From Pseudomonas sp. Os17 (GTDB lineage: Bacteria; Pseudomonadota; Gammaproteobacteria; Pseudomonadales; Pseudomonadaceae), in assembly GCF_001547895.1 (NCBI RefSeq), contig NZ_AP014627.1, forward strand, positions 6,326,001 to 6,390,000: a DNA stretch of 64,000 nucleotides, written 5' to 3'. How positions within the stretch are numbered: the stretch's first letter is position 1; every line of letters starts with the position of its first letter. A model generated the notes under the pieces. It did not search any database. It was not told the DNA's origin and was given only the letters and a program-made list of their open reading frames with translations. The position numbers were made by a program, and so were the translations under genes. Shown one piece after another: positions 51,563 through 60,013 of this stretch.

Positions 51563-51859
51563 TCAGGGATAGCCCAGCACGGCCTTGATCTGCCGCAGGT
51601 TGGGCTCGATCCAGCCCTTGTCGATGGCGCCCCAGTTGTGAATCCGATAGCGCCCGGCGTGATTGCGGGCGCCGTCTTGCTGTTCGAATTCGCAGAGGAT
51701 ATCCAGGTCCGCCAGGGCGGCGATGGTGTCCTGGGCGGTGCGCCGGGGCATGCCGGTGACTTCGGTGAGCGCCGGTACGCTGCTGGCCAGCCCGCTGTCG
51801 ATCAGATACGCCACATACAGACGGCGGTAGAAACTGCTCTTGGTCTTGCTTACATCCAT
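51563..51859 (-). CDS. Small winged-helix DNA-binding protein (FaeA-like)
   Basis: 98 residues. A helix-turn-helix reads SSVPALTEVTGMPRRTAQDTIAALADLDILCEF at about residues 26-58, followed by a short wing (NHAGRYRIHNWG). No ligand domain is present. The size suggests a small regulator. The target is unknown. Confidence 0.75.
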   Translation of the reverse strand: MDVSKTKSSFYRRLYVAYLIDSGLASSVPALTEVTGMPRRTAQDTIAALADLDILCEFEQQDGARNHAGRYRIHNWGAIDKGWIEPNLRQIKAVLGYP

Positions 51860-51882
51860 CGCCCACTCCCTATTGCCATGAA

Positions 51883-52395
51883 TTAATCCGCCGTCCCCGA
51901 CCTGGCCTGCAGGTCGCGCCAGGTCAGGTAGACCCGCAGGTCGAATTCCAGCTGGTGATAGCCCGGCAGCATGTGCTCGCAGAGCTTGTAGAACGCCTTG
52001 TTGTGTTCCGATTCCTTGAAGTGCGCCAACTCGTGCACCACGATCATCCGCAAAAACTCCGGCGCCGCCTCCTTGAACAGCGAGGCAATGCGGATCTCCT
52101 TCTTGGCCTTGAGCTTGCCGCCCTGCACCCGGGACACCGTGGTGTGCAGGCCTAGGGCGCGGTGGGTCAGGTCCAGGCGGTTGTCGAACAGCACCTTGTC
52201 GATGGCCGGCGCGTTGCGCAGGTACTCCTGCTTCAGCTCCAGGGCGTAGCTGTACAGCGCCTTGTCGCTCTGCACCGAATGCTTGTGCGGATAACGCCCT
52301 GTGAGGTACTCCCCAAGGCGATCTTCGACGATCAGTTGACGCACTTGCTGTTGCAGGGCGACGGGATAGGCCTGGAGGTATTTGAGTACGGTCAT
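51883..52395 (-). CDS. YgjP/M48-type metal-dependent hydrolase
   Basis: 170 residues. The zinc motif HELAHFKESEH (HExxH plus downstream His) and CEHMLPGYHQLEFDLR fit the YgjP-like metallopeptidase family (DUF45). The start at ATG 52395 gives the family N-terminus MTVLKYLQAYP; its ribosome site is poor. No signal peptide, so cytoplasmic. Substrate unknown. Confidence 0.82.
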   Translation of the reverse strand: MTVLKYLQAYPVALQQQVRQLIVEDRLGEYLTGRYPHKHSVQSDKALYSYALELKQEYLRNAPAIDKVLFDNRLDLTHRALGLHTTVSRVQGGKLKAKKEIRIASLFKEAAPEFLRMIVVHELAHFKESEHNKAFYKLCEHMLPGYHQLEFDLRVYLTWRDLQARSGTAD

Positions 52396-52437
52396 GGAGG
52401 GGCAGCGCAAGGTACGAAGGGCGCCAGTGTAGCGAAT

Positions 52438-54561
52438 TCAGGCCGGCAACGCGCTCCAGTCAAAGGGCTGGGCAAACTGGCTGGCGCTGGCGGCGGTCAG
52501 CGGCCGAGCCACCAGGAACCCCTGCACGTATTCGCAGCCGTTGGCCTTGAGCCATTGGTACTGCTCGTGGGTTTCCACGCCTTCGGCGATCACCAGCAAG
52601 CCGAACTGCTTGCACAGGTCGATCACGCTGCGGGCGATGGCGGCGTCCCGCGGCGAGGTCAGCAGGCGGGCGATCAGGTGCCGGTCGAGCTTGAGGGTGT
52701 CCAGTTGCAGGTCGCGCAGATAGGCCAGGCAACAACTGCCCGAGCCGAAATCGTCCAGGGCCACCCGCACCCCCAGTTGATGCAACTGCTGCAACTGCTT
52801 GCGGGTCTCGGCCAGGTTCTGGGTCAACGCCGCCTCGGTGACCTCCACTTCCAGCTGGCGCGGCTGCAAGCCATGGCGCACCAGCACCTGGCGCAATTCA
52901 TTGGCCAGATTGGGCATGCCGAACTGGGTGGCGCTGAGACTGACGCCCAGCACCAGATCAGGGCTGAACACCTGCTCCCAGTCCTTGCGCTGGGCCGCCC
53001 CCTGTTGATAGATCCAACTGCCCAGGCGACTGATCAACCGCGCCTCTTCCAGCAGCGGCAGGAACAGCCCCGGCGGCACATCGCCAACACTTGGGTGACG
53101 CCAGCGCAGCAAGGCCTCAAAGCCGCGCAAACGGCCATCGGCAATGGCCACCTGAGGCTGATACACCAGGGTGAATTCCTTGCGCTCCACGGCGCTGCGC
53201 ACGCTTTCCTCGAGCATCAGCCGGGAACGTGCTCGGCCATTCATCTCGTGATCGTAGTAGCGGTACTGCTGGCGCCCCGCACGCTTGGCTTCGTACATGG
53301 CGATGTCTGCCGCCCGCAGCAGGCCGTCCAGGTTGGAGCCGCAGTCGGGATAGATGGCGATGCCGATGCTGGCGCCCAGCACCACCTCCAGGCCGTCGAT
53401 CTGCTGGCTGATGGACAGGCGCTCGATCAGCTTCTCGGCGACTTTCGCCGCCTGCTCGGGGAAGCTCAGTTCCAGCAGGGCAGTGAACTCGTCACCGCCC
53501 ATGCGCCCGAGGATGTCGAAGGAATGCAGGCACTCCTTCAACTGCTCGGACACCCAGCGCAGCACCCGGTCGCCGGCATCGTGCCCCAGGGAGTCGTTGA
53601 CCCGCTTGAAGCCGTCAAGATCCAGGTAGAGCAGGACCAGGGTCTTGCCCGGACGATCACTGCGCAACAGGATGTTTTCCACCGTCTGGTAGAAACCGCG
53701 GCGGTTGAGCAGCCCCGTGAGCGGGTCGGTGACCGCCTGATACTCCAGTTGCTGGTGCAGGTGGCGCACTTCGGACATGTCCAGCAGGGTCACCACCATG
53801 GCCTTCTGCTCGCTGGGCAAGGGCGCACAGGACAGCGCCACGCTGAGCTGCTGGCCAGGCACGGTACGCAGCAGAGCATCATGCAGGCGGTAGGTCTGCC
53901 CGCGTCGATAGCAGGCCAGGAGCTCGGATTCGCTCCAGTCGGGAACATGGGGCTTTTGCAGGTAGTCGAGGAACAGCGAGCCCTCCAGCTCTTTCACCTG
54001 GGCATTGAGCAAGCGCGAAACCGCCGGATTGGCGTAGCGCACCAGTCCGCCCTCGTCCACCACCAGGATGCCTTCGGCTGCGTTGTCCAGCACCGAGGCG
54101 TTGAACGCCCGCGCCACTTCCAGATCGTGGCTGAGCTGCTGCAGGGCCCGACGATTGCGCTGGTGCTCCAGCAGCGCCTGGACCTTGGGCTTGAGGATCT
54201 GCGGGTCGAACGGCTTGAACAGGTAATCCACCGCACCGCTGGCATAGCCCTTGATCACGGCATCCTGGGACTGTTCGTTGGCGGTGAGGAAGATGATCGG
54301 AGTCAAACGCGTGCGCTGGCTGCCGCGCATCAGGCGGGCCACTTCGAAACCATCCATGCCGGGCATCTGCACATCCAGCAGGACCAGATCCACTTCATGC
54401 TCGAGCAGCAGGCCCAGGGCCTCAAGACCGGAGGCCGCGGTCATCACCCGCCAGTCCTGGCGCTGCAACAGTGCCCGCATGCTCAGGAGGTTTTCAGGAT
54501 AGTCATCAACGATCAGAAGAGTGGAGTCGCCTTCGAAGGCCTCCGGTTGCACGCATTCCAT
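52438..54561 (-). CDS. Response regulator with PAS, GGDEF and EAL domains
   Basis: 707 residues. Receiver domain at residues 13-130 (phospho-acceptor Asp63 in LVLLDVQMPGMDGFE, Lys in YLFKPFDP), PAS-like region 140-260, GGDEF at about 285-440 with intact RMGGDEFTAL, and EAL at 455-700 with EALLRW, EVEVTEAAL, LDDFGSG, LKLDR, AEGVET and QGFLVARPL. The metal-binding Asn of the EAL domain (normally in VNLSA) is replaced by Ser in VSLSATQF. It may make c-di-GMP more than degrade it. The start was set at ATG 54561, after AAGAGAAG. No kinase gene is adjacent. Confidence 0.88.
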   Translation of the reverse strand: MECVQPEAFEGDSTLLIVDDYPENLLSMRALLQRQDWRVMTAASGLEALGLLLEHEVDLVLLDVQMPGMDGFEVARLMRGSQRTRLTPIIFLTANEQSQDAVIKGYASGAVDYLFKPFDPQILKPKVQALLEHQRNRRALQQLSHDLEVARAFNASVLDNAAEGILVVDEGGLVRYANPAVSRLLNAQVKELEGSLFLDYLQKPHVPDWSESELLACYRRGQTYRLHDALLRTVPGQQLSVALSCAPLPSEQKAMVVTLLDMSEVRHLHQQLEYQAVTDPLTGLLNRRGFYQTVENILLRSDRPGKTLVLLYLDLDGFKRVNDSLGHDAGDRVLRWVSEQLKECLHSFDILGRMGGDEFTALLELSFPEQAAKVAEKLIERLSISQQIDGLEVVLGASIGIAIYPDCGSNLDGLLRAADIAMYEAKRAGRQQYRYYDHEMNGRARSRLMLEESVRSAVERKEFTLVYQPQVAIADGRLRGFEALLRWRHPSVGDVPPGLFLPLLEEARLISRLGSWIYQQGAAQRKDWEQVFSPDLVLGVSLSATQFGMPNLANELRQVLVRHGLQPRQLEVEVTEAALTQNLAETRKQLQQLHQLGVRVALDDFGSGSCCLAYLRDLQLDTLKLDRHLIARLLTSPRDAAIARSVIDLCKQFGLLVIAEGVETHEQYQWLKANGCEYVQGFLVARPLTAASASQFAQPFDWSALPA

Positions 54562-54880
54562 GCTGCTTCTCTTGTCTGTAGTAAGACTGAACGGGTGAGA
54601 AAACCTGACAAATCTGTGGACCACTCTAGACCCGGATCCTGAAAAGCAGAAGCTGCCACCCGGCCATCACTTCACCAATGGCCCTGGCACCCGACTAACG
54701 GTCACAGTTATGCCTTATGAAACCCGGGGAGGATGGCATTTCGACATTTTGCTGACGTCATTTATCCGCCATACGGGCATTCCAGGCAGCCAGTTCTGCG
54801 CTATAAAGACGCCCCAAGAAGCGCAGGCTAAAGCCTTCGGCGACCTGCACCAGCCCCTCCCCCCTTGCGGAATCTCCAGC
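54562..54880. other. Divergent promoter region between the GGDEF-EAL gene and the lyase gene
   Basis: 319 bp without a convincing gene; an in-frame leftward extension of the lyase to 54710 lacks homology-like character and a ribosome site. CTATAAAGAC at 54800-54809 is a possible -10 type element for the lyase. Confidence 0.4.
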
Positions 54881-55552
54881 ATGATCGACCTGGCAACCTG
54901 GAACCTCAGCGTTCCCGTCGGCAACCCTCCGGCGACCATCGACACCCCGACACTGGTCAAAGGATTCAAGGACCGGTACTTCCACGCCGATAGCGGCACT
55001 CTGTTCTTCTGGTCACCGGTCACCGGCTCGAAAACCGAGAACGCCATCTATCCGCGCACCGAGCTGCGCGAGACCTATGCCGACGGCACTTTGCGCAACT
55101 GGACCTATCCCGAAGCCGACAACCTGCTGTACGCCACCTTGGCGGTGAACCAGGTGCCATCGTCGGGCAAGATCGTCGTGGGTCAGATTCACGCCTACAA
55201 CAGCACCAAGCCCCTGGTCAAAGTGGAGTACCAGTACAAGACCAGCAAAGGCAGCGGCAATATCGTGGCCAAGGTGCGCATGCGCCCGGACGACGAAGAG
55301 GGCCGGGTCATCACCCTGGCCGAAAACGTGCCCATGAATCGCGACTTTTCCTACTTGATCCACCTGAGCCCAGGCGGCGCCCTGGGGCTCAGTGCTGCCG
55401 GCCAGCAATGGGGTGGGCAATTGAGCGCCAAGTGGCGCGACAAGCCGCTGTATTTCAAGGCCGGGGTCTACGTCCAGGACAACAGCGGCTACACCAGCGA
55501 AGGCGGCAAGGTGACCTTCTCCAAGCTGGATATCGACCACAACAAAATCTAG
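54881..55552 (+). CDS. Polysaccharide lyase family 7 (alginate-lyase-like)
   Basis: 223 residues. The three PL7 consensus regions are seen: YPRTELRE (R-x-E-L-R), VVGQIHAYN (Q-I-H) and YFKAGVYVQ (Y-F-K-A-G-x-Y-x-Q), giving the catalytic Arg, Gln, His and Tyr. There is no signal peptide, unlike most secreted lyases. GCGGAATCTCCAGC precedes ATG 54881. It cleaves beta-1,4 uronate polymers such as alginate by elimination. The location next to a c-di-GMP protein is suggestive only. Confidence 0.87.
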   Translation: MIDLATWNLSVPVGNPPATIDTPTLVKGFKDRYFHADSGTLFFWSPVTGSKTENAIYPRTELRETYADGTLRNWTYPEADNLLYATLAVNQVPSSGKIVVGQIHAYNSTKPLVKVEYQYKTSKGSGNIVAKVRMRPDDEEGRVITLAENVPMNRDFSYLIHLSPGGALGLSAAGQQWGGQLSAKWRDKPLYFKAGVYVQDNSGYTSEGGKVTFSKLDIDHNKI

Positions 55553-55635
55553 CTGCCGGCGCAGGCAGCCTTGAGCCCCGCGCATGCCCAGTGGCTCTCT
55601 TCGCTGCCTGCCGAGGCAGAAACGCCAGGCATAAA

Positions 55636-55659
55636 AAAGCCCGCATCGCTGCGGGCTTT
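55636..55659. terminator. Bidirectional terminator between the lyase gene and fba
   Basis: AAAGCCCGCA-TCGC-TGCGGGCTTT, a 10-bp stem with A/T flanks, placed between convergent genes. Confidence 0.88.
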
Positions 55660-55676
55660 CCGGATGACGCTAGGGC

Positions 55677-56741
55677 TTAGTTGACCTTGGCGTTCAACTC
55701 ACCCTTGAGGTAACGCTGGAACATCGCTTCCAGGGAGATCGGCTTGATCTTCGAAGCGTTGCCGGCGGTGCCGAAGGCTTCGTAACGGGCAATGCACACG
55801 TCGCGCATGGCGGTCACGGTGGCACCGAAGAACTTGCGCGGGTCGAACTCGCTCGGGTTGGTGGCCATCAGACGACGCATGGCACCGGTGGACGCCAGGC
55901 GCAGGTCGGTGTCGATGTTGACCTTGCGCACGCCGTACTTGATGCCTTCGACGATTTCCTCAACCGGTACGCCGTAGGTTTCTTTGATGTCGCCGCCGTA
56001 CTGGTTGATGATCGCCAGCCACTCTTGCGGAACCGAAGACGAACCGTGCATCACCAGGTGGGTGTTGGGGATGCGCTTGTGGATTTCCTTGATGCGATCG
56101 ATGGCCAGCACGTCGCCGGTAGGCGGCTTGGTGAACTTGTAGGCACCGTGGCTGGTGCCGATGGCGATGGCCAGGGCGTCGACCTGGGTCTTCTTGACGA
56201 AGTCCGCAGCTTCTTCCGGGTCGGTCAGCATCTGGCTGTGATCCAGCACGCCTTCGGCGCCGATGCCGTCTTCTTCACCGGCCATGCCGGTTTCCAGGGA
56301 GCCCAGGCAGCCCAGCTCGCCTTCTACCGACACGCCGCAGGCGTGGGCCATGGCCACGGTCTGCTGGGTGACGCGCACGTTGTACTCGTAGTCGGTGGGG
56401 GTCTTGCCGTCTTCGCCGAGGGAGCCGTCCATCATCACCGAGGAAAAGCCCAGCTGGATGGAACGCTGGCAGACGTCAGGACTAGTGCCGTGATCCTGGT
56501 GCATGCACACCGGGATATGGGGGAATTCTTCGATGGCGGCCAGGATCAGGTGGCGCAGGAACGGCGCGCCGGCGTATTTGCGGGCGCCGGCCGAAGCCTG
56601 GACGATCACCGGAGAGTCAGTCTTGTCAGCGGCTTCCATGATGGCGCGCATCTGCTCAAGGTTGTTGACGTTGAAGGCTGGAACGCCGTAGCCGAATTCG
56701 GCTGCGTGGTCCAGCATCTGGCGCATGCTGATGAGTGCCAT
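55677..56741 (-). CDS. fba: Fructose-bisphosphate aldolase, class II
   Basis: 354 residues. Zn-aldolase motifs: [18 protein letters not shown] (His ligands and catalytic Asp), [26 protein letters not shown] and [27 protein letters not shown] precedes ATG 56741. Cytoplasmic; splits or forms fructose 1,6-bisphosphate. It follows pgk and epd on the same strand, the usual pseudomonad order. Confidence 0.95.
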   Translation of the reverse strand: MALISMRQMLDHAAEFGYGVPAFNVNNLEQMRAIMEAADKTDSPVIVQASAGARKYAGAPFLRHLILAAIEEFPHIPVCMHQDHGTSPDVCQRSIQLGFSSVMMDGSLGEDGKTPTDYEYNVRVTQQTVAMAHACGVSVEGELGCLGSLETGMAGEEDGIGAEGVLDHSQMLTDPEEAADFVKKTQVDALAIAIGTSHGAYKFTKPPTGDVLAIDRIKEIHKRIPNTHLVMHGSSSVPQEWLAIINQYGGDIKETYGVPVEEIVEGIKYGVRKVNIDTDLRLASTGAMRRLMATNPSEFDPRKFFGATVTAMRDVCIARYEAFGTAGNASKIKPISLEAMFQRYLKGELNAKVN

Positions 56742-56873
56742 TGTGTGTGTCTCTCCCGGTCGAGGGTCGTTAATCGTGCAAGCCTGCCGTAGCGGCGACT
56801 GCTGTTCAAGTGATTGCAGATCGGGGGTCGGCCCGCTCTGTTGTATCCGTTAAAACCAAATCTCTACAGCCTT

Positions 56874-56955
56874 GTCGGAGCCGGCTGGCCGGCGAATGGG
56901 ACGCTGGGCCTTGCACAGGTCCGGAGGCCGCCTTCGCTGGCAAGCCAGCCTCTAC
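56874..56955. repeat. REPIN overlapping the stop of the MliC-like pseudogene
   Basis: GTCGGAGCCGGCTGGCCGGC and TTCGCTGGCAAGCCAGCC form an inverted pair. Its right end (CTCTAC) includes the stop codon at 56954-56952. Confidence 0.75.
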
Positions 56956-57282
56956 ATGGCCTTGCAGCCGCGGCCGATCAGGTCGTTGGTGGCAACCCAG
57001 TAGACCAGGCCCTCCTCGCCCTTGACGTGAAACGCCAGCATGTCGTCGCTGTACAGCGAGCCCGAACCACTGGGCTCAAGCTTCAGGCGCCGAACCTGGT
57101 CGTCGCCCCCAGGCGCACGTCGACCGCCTTGCGGCTGTCGTCGGTGTAGCGCCACAGCACCTGGGCCTGGCTGTCGCAGGTCCAGGTCGTCCAGTTGTCG
57201 GTAGCCGGCGACTTGAGCAGGTTAAGGTTGGCGCAACCGGCCAAGGCACACAGCGGATCGCCACGGCGATCAAAGCTTTCAT
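56952..57282 (-). pseudogene. MliC-like lysozyme-inhibitor lipoprotein gene with two frameshifts
   Basis: It starts ATG 57282 with GAGGAACATTG upstream: MKALIAVAI. One base is then missing (GG at 57255-57256 where GGG would restore the frame), after which it reads PLCALAGCANLNLL, a lipobox, and WTCDSQAQVLWRYTDDSRKA. A second missing base in the C run 57106-57110 shifts it again; the rest reads GGDDQVRRLKLEPSGSGSLY and ends GLVYWVATNDLIGRGCKAM. With both repairs it would be a 110-residue lipoprotein with the MliC beta-barrel pattern. It is either a true pseudogene or two homopolymer sequencing errors. Confidence 0.7.
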
Positions 57283-57342
57283 CAATGTTCCTCGGCCGGC
57301 AGCCCAGGGGCCCCAGCGCATTGCGTTATCCGATCTGACCGG

Positions 57343-57564
57343 TCAAGGGCAACCCTGTTCCCTGGTCTTTGACGGTGTCTCGTACTTCTCCAGGCCTTCG
57401 GGGCCCAGGCGCTTGTTGATCACCGGCGCGGTCTCGGCCTGCCAGTCGGCCTGATAACAGCCCTGGCCCGGCTCGCCGGTCTCGTCCGCCGGTTTTGCCG
57501 GCGGAGCACTGGAGCACCCCGCCAGCAACGCCACGGCCATCAACAGTGGCAACGTCTTGACCAT
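57343..57564 (-). CDS. Small lipoprotein, 73 residues
   Basis: Begins MVKTLPLLMAVALLAGCSSA, with the lipobox LAGC at residues 15-18 and AAGGAGTGTTCTG upstream of the ATG. After the lipid anchor the chain is hydrophilic and Pro/Glu-rich with two further cysteines (GQGCYQADW; REQGCP). Function unknown. It lies between pgk and the MliC-like gene and may be co-transcribed with both. Confidence 0.75.
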   Translation of the reverse strand: MVKTLPLLMAVALLAGCSSAPPAKPADETGEPGQGCYQADWQAETAPVINKRLGPEGLEKYETPSKTREQGCP

Positions 57565-57596
57565 CAGAACACTCCTTTGCCCGGCCAACGGGACTC

Positions 57597-58760
57597 TCAG
57601 GCCTTGGCCCGGGCTTCCAGGACTTCAACCGCCGGCAGCACCTTGCCCTCGACGAACTCGAGGAACGCGCCACCACCGGTAGAAATGTAGGAGATCTGCT
57701 GGGCCACGCCATACTTGTCGATGGCCGCCAGGGTGTCGCCACCACCCGCGATGGAGAACGCGGCGCTGTCGGCGATGGCCTGGGCCAGCACCTTGGTGCC
57801 GTTGCCGAACTGGTCGAATTCGAACACGCCTACCGGACCGTTCCAGAGGATGGTCTTGGAGGATTTCAGCAGCTCGGCGAACTGCGCAGCAGTCTGTGGA
57901 CCGATGTCGAGGATCATGTCGTCAGCGGCAACATCAGCGATCAGCTTGACGGTAGCTTCGGCGCTTTCGGCGAACTCCTTGGCCACGACCACGTCCACCG
58001 GCAGCGGTACGCTGACCTTGGCGGCGATGGCACGGGCGGTGTCCAACAGATCCGGCTCGTACAGCGACTTGCCCACCGGATGCCCGGCAGCAGCGAGGAA
58101 GGTGTTGGCGATGCCGCCACCGACGATCAGTTGGTCGCAGATCTGGCTCAGGCTGTTGAGCACGTCCAGCTTGGTGGACACCTTGGAGCCGGCAACGATG
58201 GCCGCCATTGGCTTGGCCGGGTTGCCCAGGGCCTTGCCCAGCGCGTCCAGTTCAGCGGCCAGCAGAGGACCTGCGGCGGCCACCTTGGCGAACTTGGCCA
58301 CGCCGTGGGTCGAACCCTCGGCCCGGTGCGCGGTGCCGAAGGCGTCCATCACGAACACATCGCACAGGCCGGCGTATTGCTGGGCCAGTTCGTCGGCGTT
58401 CTTTTTCTCGCCCTTGTTGAAGCGCACGTTCTCGAACAGCACGACGTCGCCGGCCTTGACCTCGACGCCACCCAGGTAATCGGCCACCAGCGGCACTTCG
58501 CGGCCCAGGGCACGACTCAGGTAATCGGCTACCGGCTTGAGGCTGTTCTCGGCGGAGAACTCGCCTTCGGTCGGACGGCCCAGGTGCGAGCAGACCATCA
58601 CAGCCGCGCCCTTTTCCAGGGCCAGCTTGATGGTCGGCAGCGAAGCCAGGATCCGCGCATCGCTGGTGACAACACCGTCCTTGACTGGGACGTTGAGGTC
58701 TTCGCGGATCAGCACGCGCTTACCTTGCAGATCGAGGTCGGTCATCTTCAACACGGTCAT
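57597..58760 (-). CDS. pgk: Phosphoglycerate kinase
   Basis: 387 residues, the standard size. Motifs: [56 protein letters not shown], and the ATP-site [13 protein letters not shown] with [11 protein letters not shown] at the end. The start is ATG 58760; the longer in-frame opening at 58769 adds three residues only. It lies 17 bp after epd. Glycolysis/gluconeogenesis, cytoplasm. Confidence 0.96.
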   Translation of the reverse strand: MTVLKMTDLDLQGKRVLIREDLNVPVKDGVVTSDARILASLPTIKLALEKGAAVMVCSHLGRPTEGEFSAENSLKPVADYLSRALGREVPLVADYLGGVEVKAGDVVLFENVRFNKGEKKNADELAQQYAGLCDVFVMDAFGTAHRAEGSTHGVAKFAKVAAAGPLLAAELDALGKALGNPAKPMAAIVAGSKVSTKLDVLNSLSQICDQLIVGGGIANTFLAAAGHPVGKSLYEPDLLDTARAIAAKVSVPLPVDVVVAKEFAESAEATVKLIADVAADDMILDIGPQTAAQFAELLKSSKTILWNGPVGVFEFDQFGNGTKVLAQAIADSAAFSIAGGGDTLAAIDKYGVAQQISYISTGGGAFLEFVEGKVLPAVEVLEARAKA

Positions 58761-58777
58761 GGGTCGCAATTCCTGGG

Positions 58778-59857
58778 TTACTGTTGTTCAGAAACAGAGA
58801 GTTTAGTGGCAGAGCGTGGAGTGGCCGTTTGCAGGTAGTGCCCAGCAACATCCAGCATCCGGTTGGCGAAGCCCCATTCGTTGTCGAACCAGGCCAGGAT
58901 GTTCACCAGCCGAGGGCCGGAAACACGGGTCTGACTGGCATCGACGATCGCCGAATGGGGGTCATGATTGAAATCACAGCTGGCGTGAGGCAGCTCGGTA
59001 TAGGCCAGCAGGCCCTTGAGCGGACCGCTGGTGGCGGCCTCGCGCAGAATCCGATTGACCTCGGTGGCGTCGGTATCGCTCACGGTCTGCATCGTGATAT
59101 CGAGGCAGGACACGTTGACCGTCGGCACCCGCACTGCTTTGGCCTGGATTCTTCCGGCAAGTTCCGGCAGCAGGCGCTCGATGCCTCGCGCCAGACCGGT
59201 GGACACCGGAATCACCGACTGGAACGCCGAACGGGTCCGGCGCAGGTCTTCGTGGTGATAGGCGTCGATCACCGGCTGGTCGTTCATCGCCGAGTGAATG
59301 GTGGTGATCGACACGTACTCCAGGCCAATGGCCTGATCCAGCAGACGCAACAGCGGCACGCCGCAGTTGGTGGTGCAGGAGGCGTTGGACACCAGCAGCT
59401 CGGCGCCGGTCAGGCAATCCTGATTGACCCCGTAGACGATGGTGGCGTCGACATCCGCCTCGCTGGCCATCGGCTGGGAGAACAGCACCCGCGGCGCGCC
59501 GGCGTCGAGGAAACGCTGGCCGTCTTCGCGGGTGTGGTAGGCACCGGAGCATTCCAGCACCAGATCGACGCCCAGGGACGCCCAATCGATGCCTTCGGGG
59601 GTGGCACTGCGCAGCACTTTCACGCAGTTGCCATTGATATGCAGACAGTCGCCGTCGACTTTCACCTCACCGGGAAACCGCCCGTGGGTGGAGTCGAAGC
59701 GTGTCAGGTATTCAACACTGGCCATGTCGGCCAGATCGTTGATGGCGACAATCTCGAACCCGGCCGCAGCCCCTCGCTCGAACAGAGCACGCAAGACGCA
59801 ACGACCAATCCGGCCGTAGCCGTTGAGTGCAACTTTATAGGGACGCGGTTGAGGCAT
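58778..59857 (-). CDS. epd: Erythrose-4-phosphate dehydrogenase
   Basis: 359 residues, GAPDH-like. NAD fold [20 protein letters not shown], active-site [19 protein letters not shown] with catalytic Cys, and [15 protein letters not shown] near the end. Neighbouring tkt and pgk and the sequence favour Epd (vitamin B6 pathway) over the housekeeping Gap. The start was placed at ATG 59857 ([15 protein letters not shown]); a longer frame to 59965 runs into a REP repeat. Confidence 0.9.
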   Translation of the reverse strand: MPQPRPYKVALNGYGRIGRCVLRALFERGAAAGFEIVAINDLADMASVEYLTRFDSTHGRFPGEVKVDGDCLHINGNCVKVLRSATPEGIDWASLGVDLVLECSGAYHTREDGQRFLDAGAPRVLFSQPMASEADVDATIVYGVNQDCLTGAELLVSNASCTTNCGVPLLRLLDQAIGLEYVSITTIHSAMNDQPVIDAYHHEDLRRTRSAFQSVIPVSTGLARGIERLLPELAGRIQAKAVRVPTVNVSCLDITMQTVSDTDATEVNRILREAATSGPLKGLLAYTELPHASCDFNHDPHSAIVDASQTRVSGPRLVNILAWFDNEWGFANRMLDVAGHYLQTATPRSATKLSVSEQQ

Positions 59858-59906
59858 GGGGTTCTCGATCAGGCACAGGCAGACGAACTTGTTATACGCA
59901 CCCATC

Positions 59907-59977
59907 GTAGGAGCTGGCTTGCCAGCGATCAGCGGTGTGTCAGGCAGACCGCGAATCGCTGACAAGCCAGCGCCTAC
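59907..59977. repeat. REPIN between tkt and epd
   Basis: GTAGGAGCTGGCTTGCCAGC and TCGCTGACAAGCCAGCGCC form an inverted pair. Confidence 0.8.
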
Positions 59978-60013
59978 AAAGGGATCGCGGTGGCTGGGCC
60001 ACCGCGTGCTTTT

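Noticed and set aside
52162..54642. Plus-strand open frame of 826 codons opposite the GGDEF-EAL gene
   Set aside because: Shadow of the real gene, crossing two gene boundaries, without any recognisable domain.
54710..54880. N-terminal extension of the PL7 lyase
   Set aside because: The added ~57 residues contain no signal peptide or lyase motif; the ribosome site and the usual family start point to ATG 54881.
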